In this document: positions 18,232-26,360 of the stretch, piece by piece
Layout: each line of letters begins with the position of its first letter
How positions within the stretch are numbered: the first letter of the stretch is position 1
DNA from: Kallotenue papyrolyticum
Lineage (GTDB): Bacteria > Chloroflexota > Chloroflexia > Chloroflexales > Kallotenuaceae
DNA: 64,000 nucleotides
NCBI RefSeq assembly: GCF_000526415.1
Contig: NZ_JAGA01000002.1
Location: forward strand, 1,418,001-1,482,000
Direction: 5' to 3'
The notes under the pieces: generated by a model
Seen by the model: the letters and a program-made list of their open reading frames with translations, nothing else
The model's database searches: none
Told to the model about the DNA's origin: nothing
Translations under genes and position numbers: made by a program

Positions 18232-19151
18232 AGCGCATGCCTATGCAACGTTGCAACCCGTTACGCTTGACCTTGCCCCTGGGCGGCGCGGTGCTGGCCG
18301 GCATGCTTGGCGTGGCCGCGTACACGGCCTACACCATCAACGGACCGCGGCGCCGCTCCGAAGAGCGCTACCAATTTTCACCCTTTGAGGTCGCCGTCGA
18401 ACACGAGGCGGTCAGCTTTGTCACCGAGGATGGCATCACCATTCGCGGCTGGTGGTTCGCTCGGCCTGCAACGCAGGCGGTGGTGATCGGGCTGTCGGGC
18501 CATCGCGGGCGCAAGGCCGATCTGCTGGGCATCGGTTCCGGGCTGTGGCGCGCCGGCTTCAATGTGCTGCTGTTCGACTACCGCGGCTGCGGCGAGAGCG
18601 ATCCAGGGGTGCAGTCGCTGGCCCACCACGAACTGCGCGACGCGCGCGCCGCGGTCGCGTATGCGCGTGCGCGGCTGCCCGGCGCGCGGCTGGGCGTGAT
18701 CGGCTATTCGATGGGCGCGGCGCTGGCCATTCGCCTAGCGGCGGAGCAGCCGGCGATCCGCGCAGTGGTGGCCGACTCGCCCTTTGCCACCATGCGCGAC
18801 GTGATCGCCCATGCCTACCAACGGCGACGTGTCCCGACGCGCCCCCTGCTTGATCTGGCCGATGCGCTCACGCGCTGGCGCTACGGCTACCCCTTCGAGG
18901 CGGTGCGTCCGCTGGATGTGGTTGGCCGCATCGCGCCGCGACCGCTGCTGCTGATCCACGGCACCGCCGACGAGGTGATCCCCGTCGAACACGCCCGACG
19001 TCTATATGCCGCTGCCGGCGAGCCCAAGGAGCTGTGGGAGTGCGCGGGCGCGCCACACTGCGGCGCCTACTTTGTAGATCGGCCGGCCTACGTGGCGCGG
19101 GTGGCGGCCTTTTTCCGCGCGGCGCTGGAGACGGCGGAGCCGGAGAGCTGA
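18228..19151 (+). CDS. Membrane-anchored alpha/beta hydrolase
   Basis: The 307-residue protein has an N-terminal membrane segment (about 13-33) and an alpha/beta hydrolase domain. The nucleophile elbow is GYSMGA, the oxyanion strand is GLSGHRG, DEVIP carries the acidic residue and APHCGAY the His, giving a complete triad. It resembles YqkD/BEM46-like hydrolases (an FDYRGCGES motif is present). The substrate is unknown. It overlaps nadK and trmD, so it is part of that operon. Confidence 0.87.
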   Translation: MKRMPMQRCNPLRLTLPLGGAVLAGMLGVAAYTAYTINGPRRRSEERYQFSPFEVAVEHEAVSFVTEDGITIRGWWFARPATQAVVIGLSGHRGRKADLLGIGSGLWRAGFNVLLFDYRGCGESDPGVQSLAHHELRDARAAVAYARARLPGARLGVIGYSMGAALAIRLAAEQPAIRAVVADSPFATMRDVIAHAYQRRRVPTRPLLDLADALTRWRYGYPFEAVRPLDVVGRIAPRPLLLIHGTADEVIPVEHARRLYAAAGEPKELWECAGAPHCGAYFVDRPAYVARVAAFFRAALETAEPES

Positions 19152-19951
19152 TGGCGCTGCGCTTCGATATCCTAACGATCTTTCCGCAGATGTTCAGCGG
19201 CCCGCTCAGCGAGAGTATTCTCAAGCGGGCGCAGCAGGCCGGACTGATCGAGATCGTGCTGCGCGACATTCGCGCCTATGCCACCGACCGCCACAAGTCC
19301 ACCGACGATTATCCCTTCGGCGGCGGCGCCGGCATGGTCATGAAGCCGGAGGTGCTGTATCGTGCCCTGGCCGATACCTTGGGCATGCTGGCGCAGGTAG
19401 ATGCCGAGCCGGAGCGGCTGATCCCACTGCCGGCGGACCATCCGCCGATCCTGCTGATGAGTCCCGCCGGTGAGCTCTTCAACCAACGTCTGGCCGAGGA
19501 GCTGGCGCAGCACGAGCGCTTGGTGCTGATCTGCGGCCACTACGAGGGTATCGATGAGCGCTTCCGTGAATGCTGCGTGGATCGCGAGATCAGCATCGGT
19601 GATTATGTGCTGACCGGCGGCGAGCTGGCCGCCATGGTTGTCGTCGATGCCGTGGCGCGTCTCCGGCCGGGCGTGCTGGCCGCCGACTCCACCGCCGAAG
19701 AGTCGCACAGCGATGGCCTGCTGGAGTACCCGCACTACACCCGTCCGGCACTGTGGCGCGGCCAGGCCGTGCCGCCGGTGTTGTTGTCGGGACACCATGC
19801 CAACATCGCGCGCTGGCGGCGCGAGCAACGCCTGCTGCGCACGCTGCGCCGCCGTCCGGAGCTGCTGCGGCAGGCGCGCCTCACGGAGGATGACCTGGCC
19901 CTGCTGCGCCGCTCCGGCTGGGAGCCGGGTACCGGCGACGTAACGCCATGA
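19151..19951 (+). CDS. trmD: tRNA (guanine-N1)-methyltransferase
   Basis: TrmD methylates G37 of tRNAs and prevents frameshifting. The 266-residue product starts [15 protein letters not shown], as the family does, and has [25 protein letters not shown] and the trefoil-knot [15 protein letters not shown]. The ATG overlaps the preceding stop as TGATG, which excludes the longer frame that begins at 19034. It is not next to rpsP, rimM or rplS here, unlike the usual arrangement. Confidence 0.95.
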   Translation: MALRFDILTIFPQMFSGPLSESILKRAQQAGLIEIVLRDIRAYATDRHKSTDDYPFGGGAGMVMKPEVLYRALADTLGMLAQVDAEPERLIPLPADHPPILLMSPAGELFNQRLAEELAQHERLVLICGHYEGIDERFRECCVDREISIGDYVLTGGELAAMVVVDAVARLRPGVLAADSTAEESHSDGLLEYPHYTRPALWRGQAVPPVLLSGHHANIARWRREQRLLRTLRRRPELLRQARLTEDDLALLRRSGWEPGTGDVTP

Positions 19952-19990
19952 GTCACGGGTGGCGATACGCCCGGAGACTGCCGATCGGAT

Positions 19991-20019
19991 TTGCGGTCGT
20001 GTCGACGGCTGGCTATAAT
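19991..20019 (+). promoter_or_regulatory. Promoter upstream of the bactofilin gene
   Basis: TTGCGG (19991-19996) and TATAAT (20014-20019) are 17 bases apart. The predicted start near 20026 gives an 80-base leader before the bactofilin ATG and coincides with the ATG of a short upstream frame. Confidence 0.65.
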
Positions 20020-20026
20020 GCCCGCC

Positions 20027-20134
20027 ATGAAGCCAGGCCGCTTCAAACGCTACACGTCCCAACCCCGCGTAGCGCGCGGCACGTTTCCGCACACAGCAGG
20101 AGGAAGCCATGGGCTTGATGGGGAGCTCCGGTAA
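20027..20134 (+). CDS. Possible leaderless upstream ORF (35 codons) overlapping bactofilin start
   Basis: An ATG seven bases after the -10 opens a 35-codon frame (MKPGRFKRYTSQPRVARGTF at its start) that ends at a TAA inside the bactofilin gene in another frame. Its peptide is basic and resembles no known family. It could be a regulatory leader peptide coupled to bactofilin translation, or it could be chance. Confidence 0.3.
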   Translation: MKPGRFKRYTSQPRVARGTFPHTAGGSHGLDGELR

Positions 20135-20522
20135 AAAATCCGCGCCGTTGGCTGTCAGCAACCGTAGCGAGACGGTAGTCGGCGCCAACACCAGCATTGT
20201 CGGCACGATCAAAAGTGACGGCAACATGCGCATCGATGGTTCGGTCGAGGGTGAGATCGAAGTCCTGGGCGACCTGATCATCGGCGCGACCGGCCGCGTG
20301 ATCGCCACGATCAAAGCCACCAACATCCACGTCTCAGGTGCGGTCAAGGGCGAGCTTCAGGCGAGCAACCAATTGCAGATCTCGCAGACCGGCAAGGTCT
20401 GGGGTGATATTACCGCCACCGCGTTGCAGATCGAGCCGGGCGGCCTCTTCCGCGGCCAGAGCTCGATGACCGATGCGGACGAGCCGCTGCTGCTGGAAGC
20501 GCCCAAGCCATCGCCGGCCTAG
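20109..20522 (+). CDS. Bactofilin (polymer-forming cytoskeletal protein)
   Basis: Bactofilins form nucleotide-free filaments that shape the cell or anchor envelope enzymes. The 137-residue protein has a flexible N-terminus, then the right-handed beta-helix of repeated short units (ETVVGANTSIVGTIKSDGNM, RIDGSVEGEI, GDLIIGATGRVIATI, GAVKGELQA) and a short acidic/Pro-rich tail. AGGAGGAA lies six bases before the ATG. It is followed by an FtsB-like gene, in keeping with an envelope role. Confidence 0.92.
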   Translation: MGLMGSSGKKSAPLAVSNRSETVVGANTSIVGTIKSDGNMRIDGSVEGEIEVLGDLIIGATGRVIATIKATNIHVSGAVKGELQASNQLQISQTGKVWGDITATALQIEPGGLFRGQSSMTDADEPLLLEAPKPSPA

Positions 20523-20618
20523 CTGCGCCGCCGGTGTGGCGCGGGCGCTGCGCCAGGCCGGGTTGCCGCCGCCCGTCGTTGTGGACACGGCGTGCGGTGA
20601 GGGAGCACAGGAAGAGGC

Positions 20619-21086
20619 ATGCCACGACCGTACGCCACTCGCCGACGATGGAGCTTTGCGTCATCGGCCCTGAAGCGCTGGGGCACGCGCAGCCTGCTGG
20701 CGCTGCTGGTGCTGCTCAGTGGCTGGTTGCTGGTCAATTTTGTGCGCATGGCCTGGATCGAACACCAGCTCGATCAGGCCAGCGCGCAGCAGCAGGCGCT
20801 CAACGAAGTGCAGCGGCAGCGCAACCTGGAGCTGGCCGGTGAAGCCGCCTACCGCGAATCGGATGTCTATGTCGAGCGCGCGGCGCGCGAGAAGCTGGGC
20901 ATGGCCCGCGAAGGCGAGACGGTGCTGCTGCCGACGGTGGTGCTGCCCTCCCCCGGCCCCGTCGCACAGCCGACGCCGGCTGCGCTGCCTCCCGCGCCCA
21001 GGCCGGAGCCGTTCACATCCGAGCCGGTGCCCAACTACCGGCGCTGGTGGCGGGCCTTCTTTCCACCGCCAGCGGCGCAGCCCTGA
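20619..21086 (+). CDS. FtsB/DivIC-type septum formation initiator
   Basis: The 155-residue protein has one membrane segment (about 24-45), a short coiled coil (EHQLDQASAQQQALNEVQRQ) and the DivIC signature ERAAREKLGMAREGETVLLP. After this comes a Pro-rich tail that is longer than usual for the family. FtsB-type proteins link FtsL and FtsQ in the divisome. AGGAAGAGGC precedes the ATG. Whether it is the only DivIC/FtsB of this organism cannot be told. Confidence 0.85.
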   Translation: MPRPYATRRRWSFASSALKRWGTRSLLALLVLLSGWLLVNFVRMAWIEHQLDQASAQQQALNEVQRQRNLELAGEAAYRESDVYVERAAREKLGMAREGETVLLPTVVLPSPGPVAQPTPAALPPAPRPEPFTSEPVPNYRRWWRAFFPPPAAQP

Positions 21087-21110
21087 CGCGCGGCAGCGGA
21101 GCCTTTGGTC

Positions 21111-22106
21111 GTGAGCAGCGTTTCGGTGATCGTCGTTACCTGGAATGGCCTGGCCCTCCTGCGCGATTGTCTAGCAGCCCTCAGCGCGCAGACCCTGCCC
21201 CACGAACTGATCGTGGTTGACAACGGCTCACGCGACGGAAGCGTGGCCTGGCTGCGCGCGCACGCGCCGCAGGCCCGCGTCATAGCACTGCCGACGAATC
21301 ACGGCTTTGCCGGTGGCAACAATGTCGGTCTGCGCGTTGCGACGGGCGAGTACCTGGTGCTGATCAACAACGATGCCGTGCCCGCGCCCGATTTTCTGGA
21401 ACGCCTGGTTGCGCCTATGGCCGAGAATGCGCATCTGGGCGCGACCGCCGGCGTGCTCACCTTTGCGCAGCGCCCGCAGGTGATCGCCTCCGCCGGCATG
21501 CGCGTGAGTCGCGATGGCGTGCACCGCGATTGCATGGCTGGTCAGCCGCTGACGGCGCTGCCGCAGCAGCCGCGCGAGATCTTCGGCGCGAGCGGCGGCG
21601 CGGTCTGCTACCGTCGCGCGGCGCTGGAGGATGCTGGGCTGTTCGATGAGCGCTTTTTCGCCTACCTGGAAGATGCCGATCTGGCCTGGCGCCTGCAGCT
21701 GCTCGGCTGGCGCTGCATGCTGGCGCCCGATGCGCGCGCGCGGCACGTTTATTCGGCGACCGGCGGCCAGGGCTCGCCCTTCAAGCAGCGCTTGTTGGCG
21801 CGCAACCGGTGGCGCGTGATCCTGCGCTGTGTTCCCGCGCCGCTGCTGCGCGCATGCTGGCCAGCCATGGTGCGCTACGACCTGCTGGCCCTTGGTTATG
21901 CGCTGCTGACGCGCCAGCCGGCGATGATCGCGGGACGGCTGGAGGTCCTACGCGAATTGCCCAACCTGCTTGGCCAACGGCGGCGCATCCAGGCGCGGCG
22001 GCAGGTCGCGGCGGAAGATCTGGCGCGTTGGCTGGCGCCGGCGGTGACGGTGCGTGAGATGCTCGCCGAGCAACGCCGCCTGCGCGTGTTGCTCCAGGCG
22101 GCCTAG
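21111..22106 (+). CDS. GT2-family glycosyltransferase (rhamnosyltransferase-like)
   Basis: The protein of about 331 residues is a GT-A glycosyltransferase. It has SVIVVTWNGLALLRDCLAAL, ELIVVDNGSRDGS, the metal-binding INNDAVPAPDF, GASGGAVCYRRAALEDAGLFDERFFAYLEDADLAWR and a C-terminal amphipathic region. The pattern matches the WbbL/rhamnosyltransferase-like group that builds cell-surface polysaccharides. The GTG at 21111 with GGAG ten bases upstream is preferred over TTG at 21105. It converges with hemW. Confidence 0.88.
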   Translation: MSSVSVIVVTWNGLALLRDCLAALSAQTLPHELIVVDNGSRDGSVAWLRAHAPQARVIALPTNHGFAGGNNVGLRVATGEYLVLINNDAVPAPDFLERLVAPMAENAHLGATAGVLTFAQRPQVIASAGMRVSRDGVHRDCMAGQPLTALPQQPREIFGASGGAVCYRRAALEDAGLFDERFFAYLEDADLAWRLQLLGWRCMLAPDARARHVYSATGGQGSPFKQRLLARNRWRVILRCVPAPLLRACWPAMVRYDLLALGYALLTRQPAMIAGRLEVLRELPNLLGQRRRIQARRQVAAEDLARWLAPAVTVREMLAEQRRLRVLLQAA

Positions 22107-22122
22107 GCGCGCGTCGTCAGCG

Positions 22123-23385
22123 CTAGGTGCGGAGCGATGGACGGATGGCCTCGCTCGTGGTCCGCTCGCGCAGAAAGCGAGCAAAGACCTCGTTGCCCAG
22201 CATGCGGCCACGCGGCGTCAGGCGCACGCCGACGGCATCGGCGGTCAGCAGGCCCAGCTCCACCAGCTCGTCAATGGTTGCGCCGTAGATCGCGCGCAGA
22301 TCGTGGCCGCAGCGCTCGCGGAAGTGGGCATAGCTCACGCCCACGTTGAGCCGCAGCCCCATCAGCATGGTTTCCTCGAAGAGATCGTCCTCGCTCAGCG
22401 CGCTGGTCTCGGCGATCGGCAGACGACCCTGGCGCACCGCTGCGATATAGTCCTCCACGCCCAGCACGTTGTGCCAGCGCTGTGGGTAGCGGTGGCCGTG
22501 CGCGCCCGCGCCGCAGCCCAGGTAGTCGGCGTTGAGCCAGTAGGCGACGTTGTGGTGGCAGGCGCCTGCCGGCAGCTCCTGATCGCCGGATGTGGCAGCG
22601 GCGCGCGCCCAGTTGGAGATTTCGTACTGCGCATAGCCGGCGGCTGCCAGACGTTCGAGCGCCAGCTCGTACATCGCGGCGGTAGTGTCATCGTCGGGCA
22701 CGCGTACGCTGCCGCTCGTGACCTGACGGTGCAACGGCGTGCCCGGTTCCAGGATCAGCGAGTAGAGCGAGACATGCTCCGGCGCCAGATCGATCAGCCG
22801 GTCGAGGGTCTGCGTCCACTGCGCCAGGGTCTGCCCCGGCAGACCGAAGATGAAATCCAGGTTGATGCGCGTGAAGCCGGCGCGCAGCGCCTGCCGGTAG
22901 GTGGCGATCGCCTCGGCGGCAGTGTGGATGCGTCCCAGCACGCGCAGCGTGGGATCGTGGAAGGTCTGCACGCCGAACGAGATGCGGTTGATGCCCAGGC
23001 TGCGCAGCCCGCGCAGATAGGCTTCGTCGATCACTGTGCCCGGATTAGCTTCGGTGGTCACCTCTGCCTCGGCCAGCGGCACGATCGCGTCGGCGGCCTG
23101 GAGTACGCGCTCGATCTGCGCCAGCGAGAGCATGGTGGGCGTGCCGCCGCCTAGAAAGATCGTCGGGCGCAGCGCTGCGCGCGTCAGTGGCGCTGCCGCC
23201 GTGCCTTCCGGCGGCGCTGCCGGGGCGCGACCGAGCTGCCGGGCATAGCTGTCCAGCTCCTGACAGAGTGCCTCGACATAGGCGGCGATGCGGTGCTCCA
23301 GATTGGCGTAGGTGTTGAAGTCGCAGTAGGCGCAGCGCCGCTGGCAGAATGGAACATGAATGTACAGATGGCGAACCGGGTTCAT
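22123..23385 (-). CDS. hemW: HemW-type radical SAM protein (heme chaperone)
   Basis: HemW, formerly called coproporphyrinogen III oxidase-like, is a radical SAM protein that binds heme and passes it to target enzymes. The 420-residue product has the [4Fe-4S] motif HVPFCQRRCAYCDFNTY (Cys14, Cys18, Cys21), GGGTPTMLS, SFGVQTF, the HNVAYWLNADYLGCGAGAHG block and a winged C-terminal domain. Two adjacent ATGs (23388 and 23385) are possible; a -10 seven bases before the second favours a leaderless start there. True HemN has an extra Cys in the motif that is absent here. Confidence 0.92.
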   Translation of the reverse strand: MNPVRHLYIHVPFCQRRCAYCDFNTYANLEHRIAAYVEALCQELDSYARQLGRAPAAPPEGTAAAPLTRAALRPTIFLGGGTPTMLSLAQIERVLQAADAIVPLAEAEVTTEANPGTVIDEAYLRGLRSLGINRISFGVQTFHDPTLRVLGRIHTAAEAIATYRQALRAGFTRINLDFIFGLPGQTLAQWTQTLDRLIDLAPEHVSLYSLILEPGTPLHRQVTSGSVRVPDDDTTAAMYELALERLAAAGYAQYEISNWARAAATSGDQELPAGACHHNVAYWLNADYLGCGAGAHGHRYPQRWHNVLGVEDYIAAVRQGRLPIAETSALSEDDLFEETMLMGLRLNVGVSYAHFRERCGHDLRAIYGATIDELVELGLLTADAVGVRLTPRGRMLGNEVFARFLRERTTSEAIRPSLRT

Positions 23386-23388
23386 CAT

Positions 23389-23401
23389 CGGTATTGTACC
23401 G
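23389..23401 (-). promoter_or_regulatory. hemW -10 within an inverted repeat (possible operator)
   Basis: On the minus strand TACAAT (23398-23393) is the likely -10, and it is embedded in the perfect inverted repeat CGGTA-CAA-TACCG. A repressor binding this repeat would block RNA polymerase. The start would fall at or beside the hemW ATG. Confidence 0.4.
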
Positions 23402-23433
23402 CTGTGCGGCAGACGCGGCAGGACAACACAAAA

Positions 23434-23465
23434 GCGCCAGGGGATACCCCTGGCGCCTGGCTGAC
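23434..23465 (-). terminator. Rho-independent terminator of the RRM gene
   Basis: A perfect 10-bp stem, GCGCCAGGGG with its complement, and a three-base loop (23434-23456) are followed on the minus strand by TTTTGTGTT. It lies just after the RRM gene and before hemW. Confidence 0.85.
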
Positions 23466-23476
23466 GACGAACGAGT

Positions 23477-23773
23477 TTAGTAGCGTCCGCGTCCGCGCCC
23501 GCCGCGAAAGCCGCCGCGATCGCCCTGGGGCCGCGACTCGGCTTCGTTGACGCGCACCTGGCGGCCATCCAGATCCTGCCCATCCAGGGCGCGGATCACC
23601 GCCTGTACGTCGGATGTTTCGACGGTGACGAAGCCAAAGCCGCGCGAGCGGCCGGTATCACGATCGGTGATTACGCGGGCATCGATAACTTCGGCGTGGG
23701 GTGAGACGAAGTCGGACAGGTCGCTGTCGGTGGTGTTCCACGACAGGTTGCCAATGAACAAACGGCCTTGCAT
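23477..23773 (-). CDS. RRM-type RNA-binding protein with RGG tail
   Basis: The 98-residue protein has one RRM with RNP2 (LFIGNL) and RNP1 (RGFGFVTV), and a short Arg/Gly-rich tail (GGFRGGRGRGRY). It resembles the cold-induced Rbp proteins of cyanobacteria and other bacteria, which bind RNA and may act as chaperones. GGAGG lies four bases before the ATG. The transcript has a long, strongly structured 5' leader (see 23850-23920), suggesting post-transcriptional control. Confidence 0.92.
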   Translation of the reverse strand: MQGRLFIGNLSWNTTDSDLSDFVSPHAEVIDARVITDRDTGRSRGFGFVTVETSDVQAVIRALDGQDLDGRQVRVNEAESRPQGDRGGFRGGRGRGRY

Positions 23774-23849
23774 CGGTCCTCCAACGCGCCCTGCTGTCGG
23801 GCGCAGCCGCCGGTGGCGCGGCCAAGCATCCGCCGGCGACTCACACACT

Positions 23850-23920
23850 GCCACATGGTGGCATAACGCACGCGCTGCTGTGAAAGCAGCGTGGCCGCTG
23901 CAGCGCGCTGCAGCGGCCAC
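23850..23920 (-). promoter_or_regulatory. Structured 5' leader of the RRM gene with a 30-base perfect palindrome
   Basis: On the minus strand the predicted transcript opens with a 30-base perfect palindrome (23891-23920, GTGGCCGCTGCAGCG and its complement). A 7-bp hairpin (23873-23891, CGCTGCT/AGCAGCG) and a short GCCAC-ATG-GTGGC hairpin (23850-23862) follow. About 77 bases of less structured leader lie between these hairpins and the ATG. The hairpins are strong at any temperature, so a switch would need a change in their relative pairing. Confidence 0.6.
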
Positions 23921-23926
23921 GGACAT

Positions 23927-23935
23927 ACTATACCA
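23927..23935 (-). promoter_or_regulatory. Extended -10 promoter of the RRM gene
   Basis: On the minus strand TGGTATAGT is an extended -10 (TATAGT at 23932-23927). The predicted start falls at about 23920, the first base of the 30-base palindrome. Confidence 0.55.
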
Positions 23936-24034
23936 CAGCCGGGCCACCGGCGCAAGTGGCCATCTGGCCGGTTGCTGGTACGCGCCTTGCTCCCCGGACG
24001 GCCACGTGAGCCGAGAACAAGAGGAGCGGGTCCA

Positions 24035-24904
24035 ATGAGCCAACCACAGGATCAGGAGCAACTGCAGCCACCCCAGCACCAGGAGCGTCAGCCCGGGCTG
24101 GAATCGGAGATGCGCCCGCAGCCGCGCGCCGATGCCCCCGGCCATCGTGGCAGCGGCAAACTACGCAATCGCGTGGCGCTGATCACCGGCGGCGATAGCG
24201 GCATCGGGCGTGCCGTGGCGATCGCCTTTGCGCGCGAAGGTGCGGATGTGGCGATCGTGTACCTCAACGAGCACCAGGACGCCGAAGCGACCAGGCGGCT
24301 GGTCCAGGATGAGGGCCGTCGTTGCCTGACTATCGCCGGCGATATCGGCGATGAAGCCTTCTGCCGCGAGGCGGTGCAGCGCACGGTTGCCGAACTGAGC
24401 CGGCTGGATGTGCTGGTCAACAACGCCGCCGAACAACATCCGCAGGACAGCCTGGAGCAGATTTCGCGCGAGCAACTGGAGCGCACCTTCCGTACCAACA
24501 TCTTCAGCATGTTCTACCTGACCAAAGCCGCGCTGCCGCACTTGGGCGCAGGTAGCGCGATCATCAATACCTCGTCGGTGACGGCCTTCCGCGGCAGTCC
24601 ACATCTGCTCGACTACGCTTCGACCAAGGGGGCGATCATCGCCTTCACGCGCTCGCTGGCGCTGGCGCTGGTGGAGCGCGGCATCCGTGTCAACGCTGTC
24701 GCGCCCGGTCCGATCTGGACGCCGCTAATCCCCTCCACCTTTCCGCCCGACAAGGTGGCCTCGTTTGGCGCGGATGTGCCCATGAAGCGTCCTGGCCAGC
24801 CGGAGGAGGTTGCGCCATGCTACGTCTTTCTGGCCTCCGACGACTCATCCTATATCACCGGCCAGACGTTGCATCCCAACGGCGGCGAGATCATCGGGAG
24901 CTGA
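24035..24904 (+). CDS. SDR oxidoreductase of the general-stress type
   Basis: The 289-residue protein is a classical short-chain dehydrogenase with an N-terminal Gln/Pro-rich extension of about 40 residues. It has ITGGDSGIGRAVA, LVNNAAEQH, the catalytic SS and YASTK, and RVNAVAPGPIWTPL. The extension and sequence resemble B. subtilis YdaD/YhdF-type general stress proteins. NAD(P)-dependent reduction of an unknown carbonyl is inferred. GAGGAG precedes the ATG, and the next gene starts three bases after its stop. Confidence 0.88.
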   Translation: MSQPQDQEQLQPPQHQERQPGLESEMRPQPRADAPGHRGSGKLRNRVALITGGDSGIGRAVAIAFAREGADVAIVYLNEHQDAEATRRLVQDEGRRCLTIAGDIGDEAFCREAVQRTVAELSRLDVLVNNAAEQHPQDSLEQISREQLERTFRTNIFSMFYLTKAALPHLGAGSAIINTSSVTAFRGSPHLLDYASTKGAIIAFTRSLALALVERGIRVNAVAPGPIWTPLIPSTFPPDKVASFGADVPMKRPGQPEEVAPCYVFLASDDSSYITGQTLHPNGGEIIGS

Positions 24905-24907
24905 GCC

Positions 24908-25909
24908 ATGACCCGGACCACTCGGCTGGGAGCAGTGCTCGGCGCGCCGGTGGCGTTGGCCGCCGCCTGGCTGGCCTATAGCCGCTGGGGCATCGACCAC
25001 GCGCTGCCGCTGCCGCCGGCACTGCCCGTCGAGCAGGTGACCTGCGACAGCGCCGCGGCGGGGCGGATCGCCTGCTATGTGGATCGCCGTGGCACGGGCG
25101 TGCCGTTGGTGCTGGTGCACAGCATCAACGCCGGCGCGTCGGCCTACGAGATGCGTCCGCTGTTTCTAACCTATCAGGGCCGCCGTCCGCTGTACGCGCC
25201 GGACCTGCCCGGCTTCGGCTTTGCCGAGCGCGGTGATCGCGACTACACGCCGGAGCTGTACGCTGCTGCGCTGCGCGATCTGCTGGCGCAGATCGCTCCG
25301 CCGGCGGACGTGGTGGCGCTCTCGCTGAGCAGTGAGTTTGCGGCGCGCGTGGCGCGCGATCATCCCGAGCTGATCCGGTCGCTGGTGTTGATCTCGCCGA
25401 CCGGTTTCAACCGTGTCCGCAGCGCCAACCGCGTGCAGGCCACGGCTGAGCGCGGCCGCAGCGCGCAGGTGCGGCGCGTGCTGCTCTGGCCGCTGTGGAG
25501 CCAGGCGATCTTCGATCTGCTGGCCTCGCGCGCGAGCATTCGCTACTTTCTGCGCCAGAGCTTCATCGGCGCGGTGGATGCAGGGCTGGTGGACTACGCC
25601 TACCGTACTACGCACCAGCCGGGCGCGCGCTTCGCGCCCTTCAGTTTCGTCAGCGGTCGGCTCTTCACCCCCGATGCCGTGACGACGCTCTACCGCCGTG
25701 TGCAGCAGCCGACGCTGGTGCTCTACGATCGCGATGCCTTTGTGCGCTTCGATCGTCTGCCGGAACTGCTCGCCGAGCGGCCCAACTGGCAGGCGCGGCG
25801 CATTGTGCCGACGCGCGGCCTGCCGCACTGGGAACAAACCGAAGCGGTTGTGGCGCAGCTGGAGCGTTTCTGGAGCATGCTGGATGAGCGCGCGCCGCAA
25901 GCACCATGA
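24908..25909 (+). CDS. Membrane-anchored alpha/beta hydrolase with atypical nucleophile elbow
   Basis: The 333-residue protein has an N-terminal hydrophobic segment (about 9-25) and an alpha/beta hydrolase fold (LVLVHSINAGASAYEM, LPGFGFAERGDRDYTP). The usual G-x-S-x-G elbow is replaced by ALSLSSEFA, so the nucleophile Ser is probably still present but without the flanking Gly residues. A conserved C-terminal His lies in GLPHWEQ and an Asp in YDRDAF. Enzymatic activity is plausible but unproven. It probably forms an operon with the preceding SDR. Confidence 0.82.
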   Translation: MTRTTRLGAVLGAPVALAAAWLAYSRWGIDHALPLPPALPVEQVTCDSAAAGRIACYVDRRGTGVPLVLVHSINAGASAYEMRPLFLTYQGRRPLYAPDLPGFGFAERGDRDYTPELYAAALRDLLAQIAPPADVVALSLSSEFAARVARDHPELIRSLVLISPTGFNRVRSANRVQATAERGRSAQVRRVLLWPLWSQAIFDLLASRASIRYFLRQSFIGAVDAGLVDYAYRTTHQPGARFAPFSFVSGRLFTPDAVTTLYRRVQQPTLVLYDRDAFVRFDRLPELLAERPNWQARRIVPTRGLPHWEQTEAVVAQLERFWSMLDERAPQAP

Positions 25910-25962
25910 AACTTTTTGTGACATGTTTACGTAATAAGCTAATGATCAGTGAGGGTAGTAGT

Positions 25963-26205
25963 ATGGCCGACGTAACCCATGACGACTGGGCCTTCTTTGA
26001 GGCCAACCGTACCAAGATGGATTACGTGCGCGCGCCGCAGCCGGGCGAGTTCACCGACATCGAGATCCCGGAAGGGAGCCGAGTGCATGTCTATTTGATC
26101 AATCGGCGCAGCCTGGTGAAGGCTCTGGAGCTGCCCACCGGCGAACGCATTGCGACGGTGATGGAACTGGAGCCGCAGGCAGCGGCCAAGCGCCGGGCGG
26201 CGTAG
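25963..26205 (+). CDS. Small protein of unknown function (80 residues)
   Basis: The 80-residue protein is soluble and mildly acidic near its N-terminus (MADVTHDDWAFFEANRTKMD) and has a predicted beta-rich middle (VHVYLINRRSLVKALELP). No family was recognised. The ATG at 25963 follows GAGGG by seven bases; the frame also has earlier ATGs at 25906 and 25942. It sits in an A+T-rich island and is followed by a strong terminator, so it is probably a separate transcript. Confidence 0.65.
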   Translation: MADVTHDDWAFFEANRTKMDYVRAPQPGEFTDIEIPEGSRVHVYLINRRSLVKALELPTGERIATVMELEPQAAAKRRAA

Positions 26206-26234
26206 CGCACGACGCATAGATGGTGCCGGGCAAC

Positions 26235-26260
26235 GGGACGCAGTCGCGTCCCTTTTTTTT
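26235..26260 (+). terminator. Rho-independent terminator
   Basis: A 7-bp stem, GGGACGC with its complement, has a four-base loop and is followed directly by eight T residues. It ends the transcript of the 80-residue protein. Confidence 0.9.
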
Positions 26261-26360
26261 GCGCGCCAGGCCATTGACGAACCGCGGCGTTCTGCAGTAC
26301 GATCATCAGTCTCAGTCGCGGCGCCGGGCCGCGCGGCATGGCACATCACCGGAGATGCAC

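Noticed and set aside
19034-19150. Longer N-terminus for TrmD
   Set aside because: The extension overlaps the end of the hydrolase gene in another frame, lacks family similarity, and the ATG at 19151 has the usual [12 protein letters not shown] start.
22054-23154. 366-residue open frame antisense to hemW
   Set aside because: hemW is complete with all catalytic motifs, and the antisense product shows only shadow composition rich in Arg, Gln, His and Gly.
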